The translations under genes were made by a program, and so were the position numbers. A model generated the notes under the pieces. It saw nothing but the letters and a program-made list of their open reading frames with translations. It was not told the DNA's origin and did not search any database. Shown piece after piece: positions 1-7,816 of a stretch of DNA of 64,000 nucleotides. Within the stretch, counting starts at the first letter, position 1; the number at the start of each line of letters is the position of its first letter. Location of the stretch: contig NZ_JAGFMD010000001.1 in the NCBI RefSeq assembly GCF_017592825.1, forward strand, positions 1,612,001 through 1,676,000, in the 5' to 3' direction. This DNA is from Roseivirga sp. E12 (GTDB lineage: Bacteria; Bacteroidota; Bacteroidia; Cytophagales; Cyclobacteriaceae).

Positions 1-2
1 TT

Positions 3-137
3 TATATATACCAGAAAGAAAAGTGGGATATGAAAAAGGCAGGAATAGAAGAAGTCGATGAACTTAAAAAAATTGGAAATAGAGAAGTAATCTCCAATTG
101 CATAAATGGACAACACCCAGAAGACCGGGTGCTGTAA
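3..137 (+). CDS. C-terminal end of an unidentified protein (partial)
   Basis: An open frame enters from the left edge and ends at TAA 135-137, leaving 44 visible residues. The tail is charged (an EEVDELKKIG stretch) with one Cys, and no domain can be recognised from so little. It faces the convergent lipoprotein gene that ends at 170. No start is visible, so it is either the end of a longer gene or a chance open frame. Confidence 0.35.
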   Translation, partial: YIYQKEKWDMKKAGIEEVDELKKIGNREVISNCINGQHPEDRVL

Positions 138-169
138 CCATTTTGAGTTTATGATCTTGTAGAAGATTC

Positions 170-1054
170 TCATCCTGAAATTTTGCTGTAAGTATCAACA
201 GATTCGAAAACCGACTCATCGTCAGAGTAGCGTTCTAAAAACTTCTGTATCTCCTTGGGTTGTGCAGTGATCAGGATAGTTCCATCAACATTCTCATGTC
301 TTAGTCTGACCAAATTACTTTTGAACAGATCGGAAAGTTTTTCCAGATCAAATAGCGTAAGATTTAGCTTTTCGCTTGTCACATCCATTTTCATAAAAGT
401 GTGAACTGGAAAAAGGTTCTCGCCAAAACCACCACTAGAGTACTCAGGCAGTGGATACAAGTCGAGAAAGTAGTCTTCTCCTATACGAACGATATGTGCT
501 TGGTAAACAAACCTTTCATCATCATCCACAAAGGTCATTTTGTAACTCTCGTCTTTCACTATATAAGCTGTTCCTTGAAACTTAGTCTCTACTTTTTTAA
601 GACTCTCATTAAGCTTCTTTATCCCTTCGCTGAGTGGACTCAGAGATTTTTCAACGTGGTTTTTCTCCTTACCTCCCCCTATGAGAGTATCATAGTGGGC
701 TATTATAGCATCACGATCCGTGATCTTGACACCATTCCTTGTTATAGAGATTGAATCTCCCGATTTAATCGACCATCCATTGCCTGAGATGGAATCCGTA
801 TACTCACTTTCTACAGTAATCATTTGGCCATCCCTAATAGGCTCACCATCATGCAAAACTGCCTCGTTCTCTGTCATTCTTTCAAACGTGATATGATCGT
901 CCTCGTCATCTCCGCTTTGCCATGTACCTTCTAGTTCAGGCAAGTACACCAAGGTGTCGGGGGTATAAATGGGAAATAAGGAGTAAACAACACAGGAACT
1001 CATGCAAACCATCAATAAGCTAAATGCTACGAGTACTTTAATTTTTCTTTTCAT
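170..1054 (-). CDS. Hypothetical lipoprotein
   Basis: I chose the Met at 1054 rather than the upstream ATG at 1120, because MKRKIKVLVAFSLLMVCMSSC is a complete lipoprotein signal with lipobox MSSC; the extra 22 residues before it are polar and fit no export signal. The mature part has about 275 residues, is polar and probably beta-rich, with a central helical stretch (KSLSPLSEGIKKLNESLKKVETKF). It looks like the uncharacterised Bacteroidota lipoproteins that follow a membrane-anchor Cys. No neighbour on the same strand suggests a pathway. Function unknown. Confidence 0.7.
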   Translation of the reverse strand: MKRKIKVLVAFSLLMVCMSSCVVYSLFPIYTPDTLVYLPELEGTWQSGDDEDDHITFERMTENEAVLHDGEPIRDGQMITVESEYTDSISGNGWSIKSGDSISITRNGVKITDRDAIIAHYDTLIGGGKEKNHVEKSLSPLSEGIKKLNESLKKVETKFQGTAYIVKDESYKMTFVDDDERFVYQAHIVRIGEDYFLDLYPLPEYSSGGFGENLFPVHTFMKMDVTSEKLNLTLFDLEKLSDLFKSNLVRLRHENVDGTILITAQPKEIQKFLERYSDDESVFESVDTYSKISG

Positions 1055-1252
1055 GACTTTAGATTTTATATTTTGAGTTTTTGATGACTCAAATGTGCAG
1101 GCTAAGTCGCACCTGCTCAAATTTTATCGGTGAACGCGATCATTTTCCGGTTGAACAAGATATTTAATTCTTTTTGGATGCCAACAAGCACAAGTATCGC
1201 TAATTCGATAACCTCCGCAATCATTATGGAGTATAAAGTCATATTTACTTTT

Positions 1253-2506
1253 ATGAAGACCAAAACCCTCTTTGCCTTAGTACTCCTCTTTACCTGTATA
1301 ACCTTTATTCAAGGACAAAACAGGGACATAACGATCGGGCAAACTCTAAAAATCAAATCCGAGGCTTTCAACGAGGAAAGGGCCCTGAGCATTTTCTTAC
1401 CTGATGATTACGAAAGCTCAACAAAAGACTACCCTGTACTTTATTTATTAGATGGACAAAACTGGTTCTCGTATGCGGTTAGCATAAACCAATTGATGAG
1501 CCGATATGACTATGTACCTAAGTTCATCATTGTCGGTATCGAAACTAGCGACTCACCCCGCTTTGGTTTCTTTGCCAATTCAGGTAAGCTAGTTGACTTC
1601 TTGGAAAAAGATGTGATTACATATGTAGATGATAACTATCGCACAAATGACGACCGAATGCTCTTCGGATGGCAATTCGCAGCAGCCTTCACGGTTGAAA
1701 CGATGATTAGAAAACCGGAATTATTCAAGGCCTACTTTGCTGCTAGCCCTATCCCATTAAACGATCAGCGATTAGATGCTTTTTCAAAGCTGTTAAGCTC
1801 CAAGCCGGAGCTTGATCAAACGCTCTTGTTCACCACTTCACTCAATGAGAATGGTGTCGAAGCGAACGTACAACGCCTAGCAAGCATTATTGAAGACAAA
1901 GCTCCCACGCATTTTTCCTGGGAATACAAGGTCATGAAAAACGAAGAACTTCCTGCATTAGGCCATACAACCACTCCACTGGGAACCATCTATCACGGAC
2001 TTCGAAACCACTATGCAGACTATCCTTTACTGGAGTTCAATACGATAGAAGACTTTCAAGAAGCCGGAGGACATGATCATGTTCAGTCCTACTACCAGCA
2101 AAGGGCTGAAAAGTATAACCTGGCTCCAGGAATACCCCATGAGGGCAAATTCTTTTTAATCCGTCTGGGGATGGATGCAGACCATTATCCAACTTTCGAG
2201 AGGTTCATGAACGAATTCATTGAAACAGATTTTTTAGGAAACATAAACCTGGGGTGGAACACGCGGTATGCCGAGTTCTACTTAAAGCACAACAAGCCCA
2301 ATGGCGCTAAGGTTATTTACGAAAAACTGATTGAGCGATTCCCGGAAAATGCCAGGCCAGTCAACGGACTGGGAGATGCATTTAGAGCCGAGGGCAACCT
2401 CATTGAGGCAAAAAAACACTATTTAAAGGCAATTGAACTAGCAGAAAAAACGCAAGACTCCAGGCTCGAAGCTTACAAAAAAGACCTTCAGGATATTGGA
2501 AGATAA
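1253..2506 (+). CDS. Secreted esterase-like alpha/beta-hydrolase with C-terminal TPR, nucleophile Ser absent
   Basis: Start at 1253 gives a signal peptide (MKTKTLFALVLLFTCITFIQGQ). An upstream ATG at 1130 would add 41 non-signal residues. Residues about 30-270 match the putative-esterase family (EsteraseD/IroE type): SIFLPDDYESS, YPVLYLLDGQNWF, IIVGIETSDSPR. The nucleophile elbow, normally G-x-S-x-G, reads F-G-W-Q-F-A-A here, so Gln stands where Ser is expected. About 45 C-terminal residues form a TPR-like helical pair (NARPVNGLGDAFRAEGNLIEAKKHY). The fold assignment is good, but catalysis is doubtful. Such proteins sit in the periplasm or outside the cell. The next gene begins 1 bp after the stop, so the two are probably co-transcribed. 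Confidence 0.75.
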   Translation: MKTKTLFALVLLFTCITFIQGQNRDITIGQTLKIKSEAFNEERALSIFLPDDYESSTKDYPVLYLLDGQNWFSYAVSINQLMSRYDYVPKFIIVGIETSDSPRFGFFANSGKLVDFLEKDVITYVDDNYRTNDDRMLFGWQFAAAFTVETMIRKPELFKAYFAASPIPLNDQRLDAFSKLLSSKPELDQTLLFTTSLNENGVEANVQRLASIIEDKAPTHFSWEYKVMKNEELPALGHTTTPLGTIYHGLRNHYADYPLLEFNTIEDFQEAGGHDHVQSYYQQRAEKYNLAPGIPHEGKFFLIRLGMDADHYPTFERFMNEFIETDFLGNINLGWNTRYAEFYLKHNKPNGAKVIYEKLIERFPENARPVNGLGDAFRAEGNLIEAKKHYLKAIELAEKTQDSRLEAYKKDLQDIGR

Positions 2507-2507
2507 C

Positions 2508-2891
2508 ATGTCCTACAAAGCGCAAATAGTCAAAGCCGAAGGTCTTTTAAAGGAGGCAATGCTAAATGCTGACTTTCTAACTCTAGAGTCACTCCTGCAC
2601 GATCAATTGAGCTTTGCCATACCTACAGGAGAAGTTATCACTAAGTCGCAAGAACTTGACAATTACAAGTCGGGGCGAATGAAAGTTTATGACATAGATA
2701 TCTTTAGTCAAGAAGTGAATGAAATTGGTGACACCATTACTGTCGCTGCCTCAGTACACTTGAAAGGTGCCTACGATACCGTCCTTATCGATGGAAAATT
2801 CAAATTCATTAGAGTTTGGAAAATGACTGAAGGCGGTCCCAGAATTATCGCAGGCAGCAGTACTTCAATACCAGAAGAAGGGTCTATTTAA
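2508..2891 (+). CDS. NTF2-like/DUF4440 family protein
   Basis: A protein of about 127 residues with the cone-fold pattern of DUF4440/SnoaL-like proteins: AEGLLKEAMLNADFLTLESLLHDQLSFAIPTGEVITKSQ, then strands ending in FKFIRVWKMTEGGPRIIAGSSTSI. An in-frame ATG at 2496 overlaps the upstream gene; the ATG at 2508, one base after that gene's stop, is preferred. No signal peptide, so it is cytoplasmic. The family includes many ketosteroid-isomerase-like enzymes and orphan binding proteins; the substrate cannot be told. Its 3' end overlaps the convergent TonB receptor gene by 8 bp. Confidence 0.75.
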   Translation: MSYKAQIVKAEGLLKEAMLNADFLTLESLLHDQLSFAIPTGEVITKSQELDNYKSGRMKVYDIDIFSQEVNEIGDTITVAASVHLKGAYDTVLIDGKFKFIRVWKMTEGGPRIIAGSSTSIPEEGSI

Positions 2892-5346
2892 TATCAAAAT
2901 TCAGAAACACGGTAGGCGTAAAAGGAACTCCTACTGTATTGATCACATTGCCATCAGGAACACTCACAGACTGATTGAGTCGAATGTTACGGCTATTGAA
3001 TAGATTCAAAAATGATATACCAGCTTCGACATTTGTATTTGCTAACTGATATCGATATTGAAAGGCTAAGTCCGTTCTCCAATACGGCTTAAAGTCCTCC
3101 ATATTTCGAACAAAGGTATTGTCAGAAAAGCCAGAACCATAAACATTCGTAACTGACAATTCAAATGGACTCAAGTCAAAAATAGCAGTTGCCTTTAACT
3201 CATGTCGCTGATTCTGTGGTGCAGGCCGATACTGACTTACTCTGCCACCATTCCCAAATCTCTCTTCAACCTTCGACAGTGAGTACGAAAGCCAAATCAC
3301 ATGATCATTGATATGTTTTCTCACAAATAGGTCAATACCCTTGGCTTTGGATTCTCCCTCACCTATTACAACCGTACCTCGTCTGTCAAAAAAATATCTA
3401 GTAAACCCAGAGGTGGTCTTTACAAAACCTTCCAGACTAACTTCAAAGCCTTTATCTCTAAAGCCTAAGCCGAGCACATTGTGTACAGACTCTAATATGG
3501 GTATTGTATTCCCGTTAGATACTTGCCAAACATCGGCCCTATTACCTAACTCATCGATCACCGAGTTTCTGGAAATGAATTGATTGTAATGGCCCCACCC
3601 AAAATGAGCATTCCATTTTTCAGATAAGTCAAACTGCCCATTTACTCGAGGTTGCCAGTAAACATTATTCCCCTGTGAGGGCAGTTCAGCCTTTAGCCCC
3701 AATTGCAGTGTAAAGCCCTGCCCCAATTGAATCTGATCGTGTGCATAGAGAGAAACTCGTATGAGTTGCTCCACTGAAGCAGCAAAAAGGGAGTCGCCCT
3801 CATTGGTCTTAAAACTGGCTTCATTGTCTACATGCTCTAGGTTTACCTGAAGTTGATGTGCCTTAGCTGCCGCAAATGTGTGGGTAATTCTGCCTCGGTT
3901 TTCAACGATCGGATTACTCCAATTGTCAGCTCTTAAATCCACAACAGGGGCAAGTACATTTCTGTTGATAAAGTAGTTAGTACCCAGCTTTGGCGTATAT
4001 CTACTAGTGGAAAGGACAACAGATGAAAGTCCTCCCTTGGGCCAGTTTTTTAAATACTTGAGTGAACCACCAATCTGCTCTGATTTGACTTTGATATCTT
4101 GAAATAGCTGTAGTCGTGTGGATCGTGTTCTGAGGGTTCCTTTGTAAGAATCTGTACTGATTACTGAACTAATCTCCAATTGATCACTGGGGCTTAGGCT
4201 AGATGAAAACTTAAAGTGTAAATCGCTGTAACTATATCTGGGTACGATCAGACTTGTATCTTCATCGAAGTTATCGGAAGCCAAGGCAAGCTCTTGTGTT
4301 AGTGTCTTTCGTCCTGCTACTTGAAAGGAAGAAGAGCCCTTGAATAATGGCACATTCACATAGGCATTCACCAACTGATTGGTGAGGCTTCCGCCCAGTT
4401 CCAGTTGATTGGTATTTCCCGACTTACCATCAATCATAACTACACCACCAACCCGATCTCCGTAAGGCACATTATATCCCCCTTTGTACACCTCCACATG
4501 TTTTATCATATAAGGGTTCACCCTACCCATATCATCATTGATGCCCCAGCTATTGAACAGACTGACACCATCGTAGATCACGTGATTTTGTCCGGCATAA
4601 GAGCCCCAGATCACAAAATCAGCAATGGATTCTCCTGCTGCCGTAATGCCGGGGTATTGCCTCAGGTTATTGAAAATTAGATTATTACTTAGACCTGCCA
4701 CTAGATTGTTACCGACATCGTTCAACTGGATGTAACCACTCTTCTCACCGATGTTGGTGACGGGTGCACTACCTCTGTCGCCTGTAACCACTATCTCATC
4801 TAAAGCCGTAACACGCGGTAAAAGGCTGATTTGTAATACTTCCCCATGGCTCAGCAGTGTATCGGCTTCATAGTAACCGAGGCTTCTCAGTTTAATGTTT
4901 TCTTCAGAGGCCAAGGACTTGAAAGAAAACCTCCCATTTTCATCTGTCACTAAGCTTCTTTCAGAAGTATACAATACGGCAAATGGCAATGGCTCATCAG
5001 AGCCTTGTTCAACTGCTCTGCCTTGAAATAGGTATTCTATTGGCTTTGGCTCTGCTTCTTCGAAAACACGGAAGCTGTAAACATCACCAATCCGCACCAC
5101 TTCCAGACGGCACTTAGCGGCCAATGCGTCTAAGGCCAAGTCAATGGTTTGGAAAGACTGGTTGATCGTTATGGAGCAAGCATTGGAAAGTTTAGAATTG
5201 ATAGAGACCTGAACATCAAATCGGTCATTTAAATCCAATAGGATTTCATTCAACAATTCGTCCTGATAATCAAGACGAATAGATTGGGCGATTGACTTAG
5301 TGGTACAACACAAAGCCAGGACTAACATGAGTGCGAATCGTGTCAA
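2884..5346 (-). CDS. TonB-dependent outer-membrane receptor with STN signalling domain
   Basis: 820 residues. A signal peptide (to about residue 20) is followed by a secretin/TonB short N-terminal (STN) domain at about 25-95, a carboxypeptidase-regulatory-like beta-sandwich at about 108-180, a plug domain at about 195-310 (DFVIWGSYAGQNHVIYDGV, VEVYKGGYNVPYGDRVGGVV), and a 22-strand barrel to the C terminus. The STN domain and the upstream FecR and ECF sigma genes make this a FecA-like transducing receptor: ligand binding outside is signalled to FecR and frees the sigma factor. The ligand is unknown; no SusD-like lipoprotein lies next to it, so a siderophore, cofactor or small ligand is as likely as glycan. 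It starts 1 bp after fecR. Confidence 0.9.
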   Translation of the reverse strand: MTRFALMLVLALCCTTKSIAQSIRLDYQDELLNEILLDLNDRFDVQVSINSKLSNACSITINQSFQTIDLALDALAAKCRLEVVRIGDVYSFRVFEEAEPKPIEYLFQGRAVEQGSDEPLPFAVLYTSERSLVTDENGRFSFKSLASEENIKLRSLGYYEADTLLSHGEVLQISLLPRVTALDEIVVTGDRGSAPVTNIGEKSGYIQLNDVGNNLVAGLSNNLIFNNLRQYPGITAAGESIADFVIWGSYAGQNHVIYDGVSLFNSWGINDDMGRVNPYMIKHVEVYKGGYNVPYGDRVGGVVMIDGKSGNTNQLELGGSLTNQLVNAYVNVPLFKGSSSFQVAGRKTLTQELALASDNFDEDTSLIVPRYSYSDLHFKFSSSLSPSDQLEISSVISTDSYKGTLRTRSTRLQLFQDIKVKSEQIGGSLKYLKNWPKGGLSSVVLSTSRYTPKLGTNYFINRNVLAPVVDLRADNWSNPIVENRGRITHTFAAAKAHQLQVNLEHVDNEASFKTNEGDSLFAASVEQLIRVSLYAHDQIQLGQGFTLQLGLKAELPSQGNNVYWQPRVNGQFDLSEKWNAHFGWGHYNQFISRNSVIDELGNRADVWQVSNGNTIPILESVHNVLGLGFRDKGFEVSLEGFVKTTSGFTRYFFDRRGTVVIGEGESKAKGIDLFVRKHINDHVIWLSYSLSKVEERFGNGGRVSQYRPAPQNQRHELKATAIFDLSPFELSVTNVYGSGFSDNTFVRNMEDFKPYWRTDLAFQYRYQLANTNVEAGISFLNLFNSRNIRLNQSVSVPDGNVINTVGVPFTPTVFLNFDIK

Positions 5347-5347
5347 G

Positions 5348-6226
5348 TCATTTTCTTTTGATCAAATACGTTTTCCCTCTTTTGGTGGAAGACAAGTTAT
5401 AGTTTGGAAGAATAAGCTCCAGGGCGTCAACAGCTTTTTCTGGCCTTTTCATAACACCTGTATGTTCCTCATTGGCTATACTCGGGTCTTCCAACTCAAT
5501 GGTGATATTGTATTGTCTTTCAAAGTCGGCAAAGACTTTTGAAAGTCTTGTTGTATTGTAGTTAAACTCGTTGTTTCTCCAAGCCAATATGGCTTCCTTC
5601 TCAGCATTGGAATCTTCTTTTTCAAGTTTTTCAATATTGAGTTTGACTGACTCACCCGGAAGTAAGACTACCTGATCTGAGAACTTATTACTTACACCCA
5701 CTTTTCCAGTCTCACAAAAAACCTCATAGTCCAAACCTCGGGCATAGATGTTGAACTTAGTCCCTAAAACTTCAGTCACCCCAAGGCTTGAATAAACTGC
5801 AAAGCGTTCCCCTTTTTCGACTTCAAAGAAGGCCTCTCCGTCTAATTTGACTTTCCTATCAAACTTCCACCAGTAGGGTGCATACTTGATGGTAGACGCT
5901 GCATTCAAATGCACCTGCGATCCGTCTGGCAATACATGACTTATAAATTCTCCGGCTCCCACCGTTACGGTTTTGGTATAGAATCTAGCAAAAAGACCAT
6001 AGCTCAAGAGCAAAACCATGGAGGCAGCGATGCTCATAGAAACCCAGTTCATACGAATAACTCGGCCTTCTTTCACAGGCTCAGTCTCGCTTGAATTATT
6101 CTCAATCAAATCATCTAAGTCTGCCCAAACGTCATCTTTTGACTTGGCATAGGAAAACTCCAGCTTAGAGAAGAGTGCTTGCTCCTCAGCCGAAGTCAAA
6201 TCCTTATCTCGCTTATTATTTTCCAT
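5348..6226 (-). CDS. FecR-family anti-sigma factor
   Basis: 292 residues. A cytoplasmic N-terminal sigma-binding region (about 1-58) precedes one membrane segment (WVSMSIAASMVLLLSYGLFA, about 60-80). The periplasmic FecR domain follows (AGEFISHVLPDGSQVHLNAASTIKYAP, KVKLDGEAFFEVEKG, about 90-190), then a C-terminal DUF4974-like STN-partner domain (RLSKVFADFERQYNITIEL, to the end). It overlaps the sigma gene by 11 bp, so the two are translationally coupled. The domain order is the usual Bacteroidota one and no part is missing. Confidence 0.92.
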   Translation of the reverse strand: MENNKRDKDLTSAEEQALFSKLEFSYAKSKDDVWADLDDLIENNSSETEPVKEGRVIRMNWVSMSIAASMVLLLSYGLFARFYTKTVTVGAGEFISHVLPDGSQVHLNAASTIKYAPYWWKFDRKVKLDGEAFFEVEKGERFAVYSSLGVTEVLGTKFNIYARGLDYEVFCETGKVGVSNKFSDQVVLLPGESVKLNIEKLEKEDSNAEKEAILAWRNNEFNYNTTRLSKVFADFERQYNITIELEDPSIANEEHTGVMKRPEKAVDALELILPNYNLSSTKRGKTYLIKRK

Positions 6227-6761
6227 GATTCAAAACTTGTCTTAATTCTTGCAGTGCCAATGTCATCCGTTTTTCGACTGCCTTGACTGATATATCTAAT
6301 TTCTCTGCGATTTCGGTATACTTTAAGTCCTCCATTCTACTCATTAAAAAAACCGCTCTTCGTTTTTCGGGTAATCCTGACAAGGCCTTCTCATACCGAC
6401 TTTTTAGTTCTTGATAGTTAAAATCATCCTCTGTCTGATGACTGCCCTCCTTCCATGAAAGTGAAAGCCTGTACTTACGCTCTGCCTTTGCCTTTCTGTA
6501 TTGATTAATCCAAAGGTCATTTGCCATTTTGTAGATTAACCCTTTCGTTCTATCGCCTTGATATTCAAAATTCTTCTCCCACAACTTCACAAAAGCCTCT
6601 TGAACAATATCCGTTGCCAGCTCTGAATCGCAGCAACGGTAGTTCACATAGTTCCGAATTTCTTCGAACCAGCTGTCAAAACACTTTTTAAATTCTTGTT
6701 TGGTCAAAGGATGATAATTTAAAGTAGTACGGCCAACTGACCGCACTACCCTAATCGACAC
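6216..6761 (-). CDS. ECF RNA polymerase sigma factor (FecI-like)
   Basis: 181 residues. Region 2 is about 25-95 with the DIVQEAFVKLWEK motif and TKGLIYKMANDLWINQYRK. Region 4 is about 125-175 (LPEKRRAVFLMSRMEDLKYTEIAEKLDISVKAVEKRMTLAL), a helix-turn-helix for the -35 element. Genes run sigma, anti-sigma, receptor on one strand. The short N-terminal stretch before HPLTKQEF is unusual, so a start slightly downstream is possible. It should direct transcription of the receptor operon when released by the FecR protein. Confidence 0.9.
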   Translation of the reverse strand: MSIRVVRSVGRTTLNYHPLTKQEFKKCFDSWFEEIRNYVNYRCCDSELATDIVQEAFVKLWEKNFEYQGDRTKGLIYKMANDLWINQYRKAKAERKYRLSLSWKEGSHQTEDDFNYQELKSRYEKALSGLPEKRRAVFLMSRMEDLKYTEIAEKLDISVKAVEKRMTLALQELRQVLNHGK

Positions 6762-6798
6762 TCAACTTTAAACTACAACATCTACTTTTAGACAGTTA

Positions 6799-7656
6799 CT
6801 AGTTATCGCAGGTTTCTTTTGCCCTAAGCATCTCCTCATCGCTGTTGACGGTGACAGTTGTACCATCTTCAAAGGTGATGTCTACAGGGTAAACGAGATC
6901 GGGTCTTCCTTCAGCATCTGGATTGGCACGATACCATTGTCTTATCAGTGTCCAGTCTTGTCGTGAATCCAACACAATTTCAGACTCGTCAGGCATCACA
7001 AAGCTGATAGGAAAGTTAAAGGCGAAACATCTCCCATCTGCCGTATCTACTTCACAGCTTGCTCGGGCCCTAATCAGTTCTTCCTTATTATTGATTGTGA
7101 TGACGGTATCTCCATAAAGAATATCAATTGGATAGTTGAATACAGGTCTGACATCCGCGTCTGGATTCTCCTTGTACCAGGCTCTCACTAGTCTCCAGTC
7201 AGATTTACTTTCTAATGTGATACTTGTGCTATCGGGAACCGTCACTGAAAGTGGGAACACAAAATCAAAACAGTCTCTCGCTTGCCTTCTCTTTCTTCTT
7301 CGGCTTAAAAAGTCTCTTATTGACCTTAACTCTCTACCTGTTAGATCAAAGAAGATGACCACTATCTCGCCTACCCTTGTGCCACCAGCCCTCATAAGTG
7401 TGACCGAAAACCCTAATTCTGGTGCCATTGCCGCGCTTGATACTACACTTTCAGAAAAATCAGTTTCAATGATCGAAACAGAATTCGCAGGTAGTGTGGA
7501 TGGATCTACCTCAACTTTGTTACTCGCTACTTCTATGGCCGCAATCAACGCGTCATCTTCCAAAGCGGGATCTGCCCCCTCTTCGTTTTCACAGGAATAC
7601 ACACCCAATGCAAAAATTACTGCGATAAGGGGTGATATAAATCTTAACTTCTTCAT
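6799..7656 (-). CDS. Lipoprotein with two tandem FPLTV/DGT-type repeats
   Basis: 285 residues with a lipoprotein signal ending GVYSC. After a linker and a very basic patch (LSRRRKRRQAR, about 120-130) come two homologous units of about 72 residues. Each begins CF-F-FP-S and runs through a D-W-L-R-WY-NPDA segment to a YP-DI-GT-T-N-EE-LRA-C ending, so each is bounded by Cys. Similar repeat lipoproteins are common in Bacteroidota but their role is unknown. It lies 37 bp upstream of the sigma gene on the same strand with no visible terminator between, so it may be the first gene of that operon. Confidence 0.75.
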   Translation of the reverse strand: MKKLRFISPLIAVIFALGVYSCENEEGADPALEDDALIAAIEVASNKVEVDPSTLPANSVSIIETDFSESVVSSAAMAPELGFSVTLMRAGGTRVGEIVVIFFDLTGRELRSIRDFLSRRRKRRQARDCFDFVFPLSVTVPDSTSITLESKSDWRLVRAWYKENPDADVRPVFNYPIDILYGDTVITINNKEELIRARASCEVDTADGRCFAFNFPISFVMPDESEIVLDSRQDWTLIRQWYRANPDAEGRPDLVYPVDITFEDGTTVTVNSDEEMLRAKETCDN

Positions 7657-7769
7657 GCTTTCTAGTTTATACGATGAAATATTTACCCTTACACCGCAGC
7701 CACCAGACCTTGCCCTACTTTTATTTTCAGAAATTTTAAAAAAGTTTTAAAAAGAGCTCTCTAGCATAA

Positions 7770-7797
7770 AAAAAGCCTCTTTTAAAAGAGGCTTTAG
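7770..7797 (-). terminator. Rho-independent terminator of the first permease operon
   Basis: A 12-bp perfect inverted repeat (AAAGCCTCTTTT at 7772-7783 and its complement at 7784-7795) ends on the minus strand in a U run (A run on + at 7768-7774). It lies 22 bp after the stop of the permease gene at 7817. Confidence 0.85.
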
Positions 7798-7816
7798 ATT
7801 TTAGGTTTTCATTTGC

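Noticed and set aside
401-754. Open frame of 117 codons opposite the first lipoprotein
   Set aside because: Antisense to a gene with a clear lipoprotein signal; the translated product has an unnatural composition.
7136-7750. Open frame of 204 codons on the plus strand
   Set aside because: It is antisense to the repeat lipoprotein, whose signal peptide, lipobox and internal repeats make the minus strand the coding one.
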